Part shown: piece by piece, positions 1 to 11,366 of the stretch
Layout of the letters: the number at the start of each line of letters is the position of its first letter
Position numbering within the stretch: position 1 is the first letter of the stretch
Assembly: GCA_903939735.1 (NCBI GenBank)
Contig: CAJAIA010000023.1
Location: 62,001-126,000 of the forward strand
From: an uncultured Ignavibacteria bacterium
Lineage (GTDB): Bacteria > Bacteroidota > Ignavibacteria > Kapaibacteriales > Kapaibacteriaceae
Reading direction: 5' to 3'
DNA length: 64,000 bases
Program-made: the position numbers and the translations under genes
The notes under the pieces: generated by a model
Told to the model about the DNA's origin: nothing
The model's database searches: none
What the model saw: only the letters and a program-made list of their open reading frames with translations

Positions 1-1526
1 GCGTTTGCAAGGAATGCGTTCCTCGGATTCGAACGGTCTGCTCCATTGCTGAAGTCCTGCTTTGAAATCCAGTTTGCATCCATGCCAGCTGGCGCAGTAC
101 CACCGGCAAGATTAAGCCATGATCCCTTTACACCGAACCAGTTTGACGTGCGGACTGCAAGCGAATCAGTGAATGCAGCGGCCATGGTTGGGGCTTGTGC
201 GATTTCGATACCGCGTGGCCATCCAACAACAACAGTGTTGAATACGCTCAAGCGTGAGTTGCGGCGAATCTGCATCGCAGCACCGTAACGGCTGTTGTAC
301 TGATTCGCACCACTACCTGTTGTCCATGACGTGTCTTCGATTGGACCGATGAGTGTGAGATTTGAAAATGTCGCCGATGTGAGCGGACGATTAAACGAGC
401 TGTTCGCATCGTTATCTGTCTCGATAGCTTGCGATGTTGATACGTCAGCAACGGTGCGGAAACGCTTTACGAGACCGAACTGGAGCTTGCCGCTGTATCC
501 GTTGTCAGCATCAAAGTCGTCGTCCAGAATGCCGTACGAGATGAAGTACTTGCCATTCACTGTGCCACCGAACCACTCGAAGCCGTCGTCATTACCATAC
601 GACACTTGAATGTGGTGCATAACAGTCTTACGTCCGACGCTACCCATCGTAAGGGAGTTGAGCTCGTTGTTCGGTGCTACAGCGATGCCAGCGAATTCGA
701 TACGTACATACTGAAGCGAACCGCTTGAGTCATCGTCATCCTGTCCGCCGAACCAACCACGTCCACCCGGTGTAGATTCTGCGATACCGCCTTCAATGGC
801 TGCCTGACCACCTGGATGGTTTGTGCGAGCACGACCGCAGATTACGATGCCACCCCAGTCGCCACGTGCACGCTGGCCAGGAGCTGCTGATGATGTGAAG
901 ACGATCGGCTGCTGCTTAGTACCGTTAGCGACAAGCTTGCCGCCACGGTTCACACAGAGAACCGAATTCTGTCCGACAGTATCGCCGACAATGATTGTGC
1001 CTGGTTCTACTTCCAGCACGGCACCATCGTTAACGTATACGTAGCCATCGAGACCGTAGATCTTGGTGTTGCGGAGTGTTACACGACCAGTAATCTCACC
1101 GCGAAGCACCGAATCAGGCTTCACCACCGACGGTGATTCGATCGTGAAGGGGTTGTCCGTGATATCGAACACGTTATTTGAGTCAGAGATCAGCTCCATG
1201 CGGATGTAGCCGCTTGTTGTACCCTGAGCCGGTACGCGCCATCCACCACTCGCAGATGGTACAGATTGACCACGCGATGTCGCCGAGTCGAGAACGTTGC
1301 CACGTCCAGCAAGCGTCGTCCAAGGTCCTGCAGGCGACGTACCGTACTTGAAACGCCAGCGCGCACGGAACGTGCCCGCTGTGTCCCAACGAAGCTCTTG
1401 CGTTGAGCCCGGACGGAATGACTCACCGCCATTCGGAAATGTGAGACGGCATGATGATGGGTTCTGTGCTGAGGCCACAGAAACCATGATCGTGAGTGCA
1501 ACGAGGAGAAGACTCAATGTCTTCAT
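1..1526 (-). CDS. Secreted beta-helix-like surface protein (3' end cut by window)
   Basis: The frame stays open from the ATG at 1526 to the window edge, about 508 codons, so the C-terminus is missing. It begins with a clear signal peptide (MKTLSLLLVALTIMVSVASA, then QN). Residues 25-110 contain NGGESFRPGSTQELRWDT, like the small Ig-like domains of fungal Kre9/KNH-type and bacterial secreted proteins. Later segments such as YVYVNDGAVLEVEPGTIIVG, ARGDWGGIVICGRA and NDDGFEWFGGTVNGKYF are typical of large Bacteroidota secreted proteins with beta-helix-like repeats, which usually end in a T9SS sorting domain. That domain would lie outside the window. The gene starts 31 bp after the stop of the TonB-dependent receptor and is probably co-transcribed with it. 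The protein may be the surface partner of that receptor; this is inference. The ligand is unknown. Confidence 0.75.
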   Translation of the reverse strand, partial: MKTLSLLLVALTIMVSVASAQNPSSCRLTFPNGGESFRPGSTQELRWDTAGTFRARWRFKYGTSPAGPWTTLAGRGNVLDSATSRGQSVPSASGGWRVPAQGTTSGYIRMELISDSNNVFDITDNPFTIESPSVVKPDSVLRGEITGRVTLRNTKIYGLDGYVYVNDGAVLEVEPGTIIVGDTVGQNSVLCVNRGGKLVANGTKQQPIVFTSSAAPGQRARGDWGGIVICGRARTNHPGGQAAIEGGIAESTPGGRGWFGGQDDDDSSGSLQYVRIEFAGIAVAPNNELNSLTMGSVGRKTVMHHIQVSYGNDDGFEWFGGTVNGKYFISYGILDDDFDADNGYSGKLQFGLVKRFRTVADVSTSQAIETDNDANSSFNRPLTSATFSNLTLIGPIEDTSWTTGSGANQYNSRYGAAMQIRRNSRLSVFNTVVVGWPRGIEIAQAPTMAAAFTDSLAVRTSNWFGVKGSWLNLAGGTAPAGMDANWISKQDFSNGADRSNPRNAFLAN

Positions 1527-1557
1527 GACTACCCCTAGAGAAATGACGAAACAGTCG

Positions 1558-4383
1558 TTACTGGAATCGGTATCCGACGCCGAACGTGAAGGTCCGGCCA
1601 CGAATGTTTGATTGAATGTTGATACCACCCTGTTCCCAGTACAATGGCTGGTTGAGGATGTCGCGCACAGCGAACTTGAGTTCAAGCGCACTGCTCAGCG
1701 TTTGTGTAAAGCTCAGGTCAAGCACATGGCGAGGCATCTCGTACACATGTGGATCATCAAACTGATAGGCACCGCGCTGACCAACCTTGATAATGCGAGC
1801 ACCATACGTGTTGTAGCCGAGGTTGATGGTCGAGCCAGACGCGAAGTTTGTGTAGAACAGACCAATGTTGATCGTGTATGGACTCTGACCCCACATGGCG
1901 CGCTCGTCTACAACACCACCTTGATTCACACTGATGCTCGATGTAATGAGTGCAGCATTGAGCGAGAGTGTGAACGGCTTGAGGAAGTCAGCAACAAAAC
2001 CGAGTTGCTTGCGCATCTCAAGCTCAACACCGTAATTCTGCGCAAGACCGTTTGCATTCTGGAAGCTGAAGATCAATTCAGATGTCGATGGAAGAATTGT
2101 TTCTTCAATCGCATTTTCGAATGTCTTGTAGAACGCGCTCACACTGATAACCTCACCCGGATTCGGGAAGAGCTCCCAGCGCAGGTCGTAGTTCTGCACA
2201 AGTGCACGCGTGAGATTTGGATTACCAGTCGTGACAGCCTGGATCTGGAAGTTGTAGAAGGAGAACGGAGCGAACTCACGCAGCGATGGACGAGCAAGTG
2301 TCTGCGTTGCGCTCGCGCGAATGTTCATTGATTCCGACGGGCTCACAACAAGATTGATCGACGGGAGAATGTCCGTGACATCAACGATTGGGTTAACCGC
2401 ACGATCCTGTACGTCGAACGATGCAAGCTCTTGAATGCTACTTTCAATGCGAGCTCCACCAATAAAGCGCACCTTGACATCGGCAATATCGAACGGGACA
2501 TCAGCCATAGCATAACCAGCAGCGATCTGCTCGTTCGCAACGTACTTATCCGAGAGTCGCGTCTCTTCCGACATCATGAGGCGGTCGGCTCGGAAGTTTG
2601 AATCAGCAAATGCCGTTGATGGGTTGATTGCGCCGAACTCGCTGCCACGGAAAAGATCATCAACATCGCCAGCGTAGTTGCGCGATTGAATGATGGTAAA
2701 TGAGCGTGCTGAAAAGTCGCGATTACGGAACTCATAGAGTCCGCCGAACTTGATCTTTGCTGACTGCACAGGAACAAGAGTGTTCAACGAGGCAATGCGG
2801 TAGTACTCAGACATGTCAGAGTAGAACCGTCCAGCTGTTGTGCCGTCGCCAGTTGGTGATGGTGAGAAGTTGATCGTCATCGTACCTGGCTCGTCGGTTG
2901 TCTGGCGCGAGTACTGCAGACGGCGATAGTCTGGCTCGTTCCGCTGCGTCTCAGAGTATCCAAGCTTCCAGTCAACAACTGCGTTATTGGCAAAGCCGAG
3001 CACGTGCTCACCGCTTGCCTGCGACGAGAGAAGTTCTTTTTGAACGTAGTTGAAGCCGAACTCACGACGCGTTTGCGCCTGCGTATAGCTTTCGCCATAC
3101 AACTCAAGCGACTCATCGTCCATCGAACGATTGTACACGTTCTTGAGCGACAACGTGCTGCTCTCACCAATGCGATACGCCAGGTTGAGAAGTCCACCAA
3201 GGCTTGCACTCCGTGTTGCCGTTGTACCCGTCTTTTCAAAACCGAGTGTACGATCTGCCTGCAGACCACTGCGCGTCATGCGATTGATAGCATACGACGA
3301 ACCGTAGTTCACATTTGCTACAAGGCCAAACGCATCGGACTCGCCAATATCAAATGGAGCGGTGAGTGTGACACCTAGGCCACCGTTGGTTGGCGCTGTC
3401 TCATAGGCCGTTTGCCAATCACGGTTCGGGAAACCACCACCGATTTCGGCAACGCGCGCTACTGCATCCGCATCACCGATCTGTGCCTTCGAGTTCAGGT
3501 CGAGAAACTGCTGACGATTCGCTGGAAGATTCGTTGGCGCGCTGCGATCGCTCGCGCCACCAGCGAACCAGTCGCGCGATGATCCTGCGTACGACAGGAA
3601 CTGGCCCTGATGGCCCGTTACAAAGTCATTGATAGACTGAGAAGCGCTGAGCTTTACACCAAAAGCGGTTGGAAAGTCAATTGTGTTCAGCTGAACCAAA
3701 CCACCAGCAAAGTTGCCTGGCAGATCAGGAGTGAACGACTTTGCAACATTCGCGTTTTCAAGAAGCTCCGCTGGGAACATATCGAAGGCGAATGCCTTCT
3801 TGTCTGGCTCGGTCGATGAGAGTGCTGCGCCGTTCAGCGTTGTGTTGCTGTAGCGGTCGCTAACACCGCGGACGTACACATACTTGCCCTCGACAAGAGT
3901 TACGCCCGAAACGCGCTTCATCGCCTGTCCAGCATCGCTATCAGGAAGCTTCGAGATCTCTTCCTTGCCGATGCCATCACTTACTTGCGATGCGTTCTTG
4001 CGTTGATTGAGCAGAGCCGCAGCATTGTCCATTGCACGATCGGCCTGTACGACAACTTCTTTGCCGACCTTCTTTGTTGCACCAAGGAGGATGCTGACAG
4101 ACGCTGGCTCGGTTTCGCCGACGACGATACCTTCGACGACCTTTGGATCGTAGCCGATGAACGTAACGCGGATCGCGTACGTCCCAGGTGTGATTTTCTT
4201 GATGCGAAACGTGCCCTTGGAATCCGTGTAGGAGCCCTTCTTTGTCGAAACGACGCTTACACTTGCACCGCGGAGGGCTTCACCCGTCTCCGCATCCGTA
4301 ACTTTGCCTTCAATTGCGCCTTGTTGCGCGTGTGTAACGACTGTGCCAAAGGCTAGCAGCAGCGTTATGATGAGATGTTTCAT
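1558..4383 (-). CDS. TonB-dependent outer-membrane receptor with carboxypeptidase-like N-terminal domain
   Basis: A 941-residue outer-membrane active transporter. The start is placed at MKHLIITLLLAFG, a good signal peptide; an in-frame ATG five codons upstream adds no signal function. Residues 20-110 form a carboxypeptidase-D regulatory-like (CarboxypepD_reg) domain (GAIEGKVTDAETGEALRGA). The plug follows, with the motif KLPDSDAGQAMKRVSGVTLV then YVYVRGVSDRYSNTTLNG, characteristic of the receptor subfamily whose members carry VRG(V/L)xxRYSNTxLNGA. The rest is a 22-strand-type barrel ending in an aromatic strand (FTFGVGYRFQ). The C-terminal residue is Q rather than the usual F. The secreted protein gene at 1-1526 follows directly. 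The substrate cannot be told from sequence. Confidence 0.93.
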   Translation of the reverse strand: MKHLIITLLLAFGTVVTHAQQGAIEGKVTDAETGEALRGASVSVVSTKKGSYTDSKGTFRIKKITPGTYAIRVTFIGYDPKVVEGIVVGETEPASVSILLGATKKVGKEVVVQADRAMDNAAALLNQRKNASQVSDGIGKEEISKLPDSDAGQAMKRVSGVTLVEGKYVYVRGVSDRYSNTTLNGAALSSTEPDKKAFAFDMFPAELLENANVAKSFTPDLPGNFAGGLVQLNTIDFPTAFGVKLSASQSINDFVTGHQGQFLSYAGSSRDWFAGGASDRSAPTNLPANRQQFLDLNSKAQIGDADAVARVAEIGGGFPNRDWQTAYETAPTNGGLGVTLTAPFDIGESDAFGLVANVNYGSSYAINRMTRSGLQADRTLGFEKTGTTATRSASLGGLLNLAYRIGESSTLSLKNVYNRSMDDESLELYGESYTQAQTRREFGFNYVQKELLSSQASGEHVLGFANNAVVDWKLGYSETQRNEPDYRRLQYSRQTTDEPGTMTINFSPSPTGDGTTAGRFYSDMSEYYRIASLNTLVPVQSAKIKFGGLYEFRNRDFSARSFTIIQSRNYAGDVDDLFRGSEFGAINPSTAFADSNFRADRLMMSEETRLSDKYVANEQIAAGYAMADVPFDIADVKVRFIGGARIESSIQELASFDVQDRAVNPIVDVTDILPSINLVVSPSESMNIRASATQTLARPSLREFAPFSFYNFQIQAVTTGNPNLTRALVQNYDLRWELFPNPGEVISVSAFYKTFENAIEETILPSTSELIFSFQNANGLAQNYGVELEMRKQLGFVADFLKPFTLSLNAALITSSISVNQGGVVDERAMWGQSPYTINIGLFYTNFASGSTINLGYNTYGARIIKVGQRGAYQFDDPHVYEMPRHVLDLSFTQTLSSALELKFAVRDILNQPLYWEQGGINIQSNIRGRTFTFGVGYRFQ

Positions 4384-4407
4384 TGGAAATGCGACCACGA
4401 GTACGAC

Positions 4408-5481
4408 ATGAACAGAACGAACGTCTTCGAAACTATCGGTAGCCCATTAGGTGTGTTTTACCGGGGTGTTACCAATTGGAAACACGCGGCTACATGCACC
4501 ATGGCGGCACTTCTCGTTTTGGCCACCTTCACAGCGTCGGCCGTTGCCCAGCAGCGGATCATGCTGGGTGGTGCGTCGTTTCCGAAGACAGACACGCTCC
4601 TTTCTGCCTATAAGGCGGAAGCAGCCCTCGCGCTTGCGTGTGAACTATCGGGATCCTACATGCTGATCCCAAATGATGTGCGCGACTCAGTTGCACGCAT
4701 ACTGCCCGACTCGGCACGTACAGCACAACGCGTGGCGGATCGACTCGGCGCGGAACTGATCGTCTTCATCGATATCGCTCGGATCGTCAATCTCGTACGC
4801 GTACAGATAACGCTCGTGGGTGGCGAGGGATGGATCATCAGCACCGAGGGTACAGGCTATGCAACCTCCTTCCTTACCGAAGATGGAACGGGTCGACGTG
4901 TCATCGACCCAGCGATCCTCACAGCCACGCAACGCGCGCTGTGCGGTGCGGTGCTGCAACCAAATCTGTATGCAAAGGCCGACTCAGCGTTTCGTGTTCA
5001 ACCAACGCAGCTCACCGCTCTTGGTGGAACGCACTTCGTACGTGAGGATAAGGATCTTGCACCGTGGGCGCTGTTCCGCGAGAAGGTTGCTGCGTCGTAC
5101 GATGTTGCGTCGACAATCGTTGCGGCGATGCGCAACCATGATAGCCTGACGGTGATCGACATGGAGACACGCGATAGTATCTATGCGATGGCAGGCCTCT
5201 TCATGGTCGAGAACTACAACCCTGCTTCGAAAACGGAGCTCAAGATTCTCAAGGGTTTCGAAGTCACGCGACTCATCACTGGTGTCTGTGAGCGCATTCG
5301 CGGTGGCGCCGGACTCCGCATAACGCACAACGAGCTGATGCAGGATGCGACCTACACTCCGTTGTCGAAGGCAGAGGTTATCATCCCGGCAGACTCAAAG
5401 GTTGCACTTCGGGACGGTGTTCGCTTCTGTTTGAAGAACCTCTACGGAACACTTACCGAACAACGGGAACCGTCGCGGTAG
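4408..5481 (+). CDS. Exported protein of unknown function
   Basis: A protein of about 357 residues, not assigned to a family. The start is uncertain: ATG at 4408 is used here, GTG at 4453 would give the best-shaped signal peptide, and ATG at 4501 removes its positive charges. The hydrophobic stretch TMAALLVLATFTASAVAQQ is a probable signal peptide. The following region (AQRVADRLGAELIVFIDIAR, then VRVQITLVGGEGWIIS) resembles the alpha/beta domain of CsgG/FlgO/TolB-N-like lipoproteins, which test combinations of paralogue synthesis; this is a weak, pattern-based guess. No lipobox cysteine is seen. It is divergent from the TonB receptor and overlaps the convergent gene at 5453 by 29 bp. Confidence 0.7.
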   Translation: MNRTNVFETIGSPLGVFYRGVTNWKHAATCTMAALLVLATFTASAVAQQRIMLGGASFPKTDTLLSAYKAEAALALACELSGSYMLIPNDVRDSVARILPDSARTAQRVADRLGAELIVFIDIARIVNLVRVQITLVGGEGWIISTEGTGYATSFLTEDGTGRRVIDPAILTATQRALCGAVLQPNLYAKADSAFRVQPTQLTALGGTHFVREDKDLAPWALFREKVAASYDVASTIVAAMRNHDSLTVIDMETRDSIYAMAGLFMVENYNPASKTELKILKGFEVTRLITGVCERIRGGAGLRITHNELMQDATYTPLSKAEVIIPADSKVALRDGVRFCLKNLYGTLTEQREPSR

Positions 5482-8400
5482 TCGAACCAGATGTTCGCGT
5501 GGCTACACGCACAATGTACCAGCCAGATGCGATCGCTGAAGGGAACGGGACGTCGATAAGCGTCTCGCCCTTAGGAAGCAACACAGTCGTTGTCTCGGCA
5601 ACGTGTGTTCCCATGAGGTCGACAACCTCAATACGGACGTCATCAGAAGCGCCAAGCGATACGGCAATACGGAGATGCTCTTGCACGGGCAGTTGTGATA
5701 CGATGCGCATCGCAGCCAGTGCTCCAAGGCGGATCAAGAAACGAGGTCCGCACGCATCAACAACAAGCGAGCCATCATCTGCTGTAACGTTTACGTCGTC
5801 TCGTGACCAGATACTCACCGATGCGAATGTCAACGGCGTACTGTCAGGGATGGCAGAGAAGGCGGTACCATACAGCACGCCAACCGATCCGGGGGTTCCG
5901 GCATCGGCGCCACGTCGACGAACCGTGAACGCAACACGTCCAGGTGTCGGCTCAGCGACGACGTCAACATCTCGCATGGTACCAGGCAGGATACTATCAA
6001 CGCGAAGATTGAGACGCGAAAACGTCACGTCGATACGCGCACTGTCCATCATAGCATCGCGTACTGATTGTTGCCAATCTATTGGGATACGAACTGACGC
6101 TCCGGGCTGCGCAACGTAGTCGTCAATGTGAAGCGTGAGATCGTACGATGGTGGTTGGCCGGGATCACGTCCTGTACCACGAAGATCAACAACGGTTGTC
6201 GTGGTGCATTGCGCCACACTCGTTACCGAGATCTGCGCATCATCTGCACCAACACGGACCGGTGCGAACTCGAGTTCAAATGATGTGGTGTCGCCAGCAG
6301 CTAGCACGCGACCGACAAGCGACTGTAGCACACGGTAGCGAGTGGTCGATGGGTTGATCTCCAGCTGCGTAATCGTACGTGGAATAGTATCAGTGTTGCG
6401 TAGGACCACAGTGTGCTTCGAGACTGATCCAATTGCTACTGCTTCAACAATGAACGACGGATTAGCTACGATGGGAAGCTCCGAGCTTGCGACTACCATT
6501 ATGGGGAGCTCTTCCCTGCCCGGACAGGTAAGGTTCTGCACAACGAGACGTCCGCGAGACTGTCCGACGCGTAAGAGCGCGGGATCGAACTGGAGCACAA
6601 CAACACCACTATCACCGGCAGCAACGCGTGTCGGAGATGAGATCAGTTGCAGTCCGGGGAATGACTGTTCAAGATTCACAGAGAGCTCAGCGGGGATAGT
6701 CCCCACATTCCGAACAACGACCGACGTCGTGAAGACAGGAAGACACGTCGTGATGTCCCCCGCATCTACGATCGTTGGTGCAACTGTGATGGCCGCAACA
6801 TCTGCTCTTCCACGAAGCTCAACGGTGAGGAGTTCATCGTTGATCCGCAATTCAACGCGAGCCGTCTGCGCATCAAACAATGTTGGTAGGTATTCAACCA
6901 CGTACCATGTGCGCGTATTCGGCTGGAGCGTAGGCGTGGACGGACCGCGCACAATGCTGAATGGTGCGTTCTGCGGTACTATGGCTGCAGACTGTACAAC
7001 AACAGAACGGTCGCCCTTGACGTCGACATAGAAGCTATCCCGTTGTGGTCGCAACGAACATTGCTGTTGCCACACCAATGATGTCGGACCATACGTGACG
7101 TTCGTCGACATTGCTCGCAAATACACATCCGAGGCTATAGTGGTGCTGCATGATGTTGCCGCAACTACTTCGAGGACACCTCGATATTCTGCCGGTGTCG
7201 CAGAAGTCCATTCAATGGTGACAACAGCGCTGTCACCACGACGCAGAACAAAGGGCAGCGGCGGGATGTTAGTTGTCATGGTCATCGGCAGTGGACGCAT
7301 GCGTATGTCCAGCACACGTGCGCTGTCACCACCCGCAAGTCGTATCACAAAACGATGTCGCATCGGAACGCCTACATCGGCAGAATCACGAAGAGATGCC
7401 GGTGTGATCGTAAGTGCGAGGTCTTCTACAAGCCCCTTAACCACAACATATTCAACGGCATCGCAGGTGGATAGGCGTATCGCAATGGTATCTGCAAACG
7501 GACCCTTCACACGTGCCGTGTAGGTAAACGTAAACGATCTCTGCTGTCCGCTAATGAGCGACACATTGCTCTGCGGAAGTCCTGTGATGTGTGCTGAGGA
7601 CGTTGTGAATCGCATCGAAGCAGTCGACGTACCGGTATTGGTAACTGAAATGCTACGATCGTAAAACGTGCCAACGCACATCGATCCGAGATCAATCACA
7701 CGTGGCGTAACAGCTACGATCGTTCGTTGCGATGTTCCACGAAGCGCTACAATCCACGGCGTCTTTGAACCGCGCGCTGTCGAGCGATCGTCGTGTTCAA
7801 TTGTTAGCGTTACGTTATCTGCGCTCGACTGAGGAACGTAGTCAATCTCTAAGGTATCTACTTCGCCCGGTGCAAGCTTCCACGGCGCACCAAAGCGTCC
7901 GCTTACAAATCCACGCACACGGAATGGCTGCACACCCATCGTGGTAGCGTCTATCCGTGTGATGATCAACGGGATGTTTCCCGTATTCGAGATTGGCACC
8001 TTCAACAACTTCGTAGAGTCGCAGCCTGCGGCAACGCTCACAGCGGATATCGAATTGAAGATTGGAGATTCACCGTAGATCCGCACAGTGACGAGCGTAT
8101 CACGTCCACATGGGGCGAGCGTAACACGGAATGTTGCCTCCACCCAACCCGTATCGCGAACATTGGCCGTGATGTACGTAAGCGTCACACCTCCACCAAC
8201 AGTAGCAGGCATTGTAGCCGTCATCACGATGCCTGTATCACCCCGTACGCGAACGATACGAACAATTGATTCAAGCTCCGTTGCAGATGTTGAACGCCAC
8301 ATCATCGATCGCTGTATTGGTGTACCGACGCGATCACGGAAGCTGATCAGCGTATCAACAGGATAGGCAGTTCTTCCGCGCTGATCACCCTGGAGCGATA

Positions 8401-9682
8401 CCACAAGAGTTGTCTCTGGTTGTTGAATGCTCACCGTCAGCACAGCATTATGTGCTGCACGTGTCAACGGCTTGTACTCAACAACGATGTCGCTCCACAA
8501 GCAGGACGGAATCGATGCCGGCAGAGTGTTCACAATGCGGAAGTGCGCTGCGTCCGGACCCGAGATCGCAGCTATCCATGGTGATGACAGCCAGTTGATG
8601 TTGGTCACGCGAACAGTATCTCGTTTCACCGAATCCGGACACACACCTCGAAAGACCAGGAGTGAATCACTTACTGTTCGCAGTGGACTTGCCGTGCGGA
8701 AAACTCCCTCGCCTGCAACCCATCCCGTTGTGTCATTCTGAAAGAACACATCATCAAGGTCGGCACCGTTCAACCCGCACGACCGCAGCGTCCAATTGAT
8801 ACCAGCATTCGTTGTCTGATACGCAGACCCTGCCCATCCGGCAGCCCATCCATGCGTTGGCGAATGGAGGAACGTGCCGAACATCTCTTCACCCGAGTTG
8901 AATTCACGCCACGTCGTTCCGTTATCCGGACTGAACCGCATGCCCGTCGTCACACCAGGGACGTTCGAACATTTTGCACCACCGAGAGGAACACACATCG
9001 ACGAGCCCTTGATGGCAAGTTCTTCATGCCACGGCGCATTCGTCCCTGTGTATGAATGCACATTCCACGTAACGCCGTCATCTTCGGACTTCCAAATTGT
9101 AGCGGAGCCGACGGCATAGACCGTGTTCAGTGGCAGCGTTGAATCCCAATACGGATCCGACAGCACACTTCGCTTGATCGTTGTGTCAGTAAACCGTGTG
9201 TAGGTAACGCCGCCATCCATTGTGCGAAACACAACGTTGTTGCCACATCCACCTCCACCGGCGAACCACCCCTCGGTGGCAGAGCGGAATGCTCCACCCC
9301 AAAGCGAGACTGATGGATCGGGATGTATTGACGTCCATGTCACTCCGCCATCGATGGACTTGTAGACGCCGCACGGACCCGACACGTAGCCAATGTTCGC
9401 ATCCAGGAATTGCACGAATTCTAAGTGGCATGCATTCAGTGCAGGATCAACTTTGACGCCCGCCCAGGTTTTGCCACCATCGACCGTGCGGATCACATAT
9501 CCACCTCGTTGATCACACGCCCATCCACGGCTAGGATCGCTCGGGAGGAAGAAGATGTCGAGGTAGTATCCCGTGTTGTAGGGCGCGGGGAGCGTAACCT
9601 TTTCCCAGCGCTGGGCGCGCATGGAACTCGCACTGCCGAGCAGCACGAGAAAAAGGAGAAGCATGGTTACGCGGACTCTCAT
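5453..9682 (-). CDS. Giant secreted protein: Ycf48-like propeller, Hydin-type repeats, T9SS sorting domain
   Basis: A 1409-residue secreted protein. Residues 1-24 are a signal peptide. Residues 25-330 contain BNR/Ycf48-like propeller blades, seen as repeated phrases such as VIRTVDGGKTW, VYKSIDGGVTWTSIH and IWKSEDDGVTWNVHS. From about 340 to 1150 there are roughly eight Ig-like repeats of the ASPM/SPD-2/Hydin (choice-of-anchor D) type, recognisable from blocks like LLKVPISNTGNIPLIITRID and VVVRNVGTIPAELSVN. A cohesin-like beta domain follows (PPSYDLTLHIDDYVAQPG, SVGVLYGTAF). The C-terminus (ASGWYIVRVATRTSG, ending VPVVR) matches a type A T9SS sorting domain. It probably sits on the cell surface or is released. 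The function is unknown beyond that. It follows purA by 72 bp and may have its own promoter. Confidence 0.88.
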   Translation of the reverse strand: MRVRVTMLLLFLVLLGSASSMRAQRWEKVTLPAPYNTGYYLDIFFLPSDPSRGWACDQRGGYVIRTVDGGKTWAGVKVDPALNACHLEFVQFLDANIGYVSGPCGVYKSIDGGVTWTSIHPDPSVSLWGGAFRSATEGWFAGGGGCGNNVVFRTMDGGVTYTRFTDTTIKRSVLSDPYWDSTLPLNTVYAVGSATIWKSEDDGVTWNVHSYTGTNAPWHEELAIKGSSMCVPLGGAKCSNVPGVTTGMRFSPDNGTTWREFNSGEEMFGTFLHSPTHGWAAGWAGSAYQTTNAGINWTLRSCGLNGADLDDVFFQNDTTGWVAGEGVFRTASPLRTVSDSLLVFRGVCPDSVKRDTVRVTNINWLSSPWIAAISGPDAAHFRIVNTLPASIPSCLWSDIVVEYKPLTRAAHNAVLTVSIQQPETTLVVSLQGDQRGRTAYPVDTLISFRDRVGTPIQRSMMWRSTSATELESIVRIVRVRGDTGIVMTATMPATVGGGVTLTYITANVRDTGWVEATFRVTLAPCGRDTLVTVRIYGESPIFNSISAVSVAAGCDSTKLLKVPISNTGNIPLIITRIDATTMGVQPFRVRGFVSGRFGAPWKLAPGEVDTLEIDYVPQSSADNVTLTIEHDDRSTARGSKTPWIVALRGTSQRTIVAVTPRVIDLGSMCVGTFYDRSISVTNTGTSTASMRFTTSSAHITGLPQSNVSLISGQQRSFTFTYTARVKGPFADTIAIRLSTCDAVEYVVVKGLVEDLALTITPASLRDSADVGVPMRHRFVIRLAGGDSARVLDIRMRPLPMTMTTNIPPLPFVLRRGDSAVVTIEWTSATPAEYRGVLEVVAATSCSTTIASDVYLRAMSTNVTYGPTSLVWQQQCSLRPQRDSFYVDVKGDRSVVVQSAAIVPQNAPFSIVRGPSTPTLQPNTRTWYVVEYLPTLFDAQTARVELRINDELLTVELRGRADVAAITVAPTIVDAGDITTCLPVFTTSVVVRNVGTIPAELSVNLEQSFPGLQLISSPTRVAAGDSGVVVLQFDPALLRVGQSRGRLVVQNLTCPGREELPIMVVASSELPIVANPSFIVEAVAIGSVSKHTVVLRNTDTIPRTITQLEINPSTTRYRVLQSLVGRVLAAGDTTSFELEFAPVRVGADDAQISVTSVAQCTTTTVVDLRGTGRDPGQPPSYDLTLHIDDYVAQPGASVRIPIDWQQSVRDAMMDSARIDVTFSRLNLRVDSILPGTMRDVDVVAEPTPGRVAFTVRRRGADAGTPGSVGVLYGTAFSAIPDSTPLTFASVSIWSRDDVNVTADDGSLVVDACGPRFLIRLGALAAMRIVSQLPVQEHLRIAVSLGASDDVRIEVVDLMGTHVAETTTVLLPKGETLIDVPFPSAIASGWYIVRVATRTSGSTTATVPVVR

Positions 9683-9754
9683 ACCATAGTGCTAAATCTA
9701 TGGCTTCGGGGTGAAACACCCTCATAGAAACGTCAGTTAGGGGGCTGGCAGTTC

Positions 9755-11361
<1,607 letters not shown>

Positions 11362-11366
11362 AGGAG

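Noticed and set aside
9709-9721. Possible purA terminator hairpin GGGTG-AAA-CACCC
   Set aside because: Only a 5-bp stem and no U tract on the minus strand after it.
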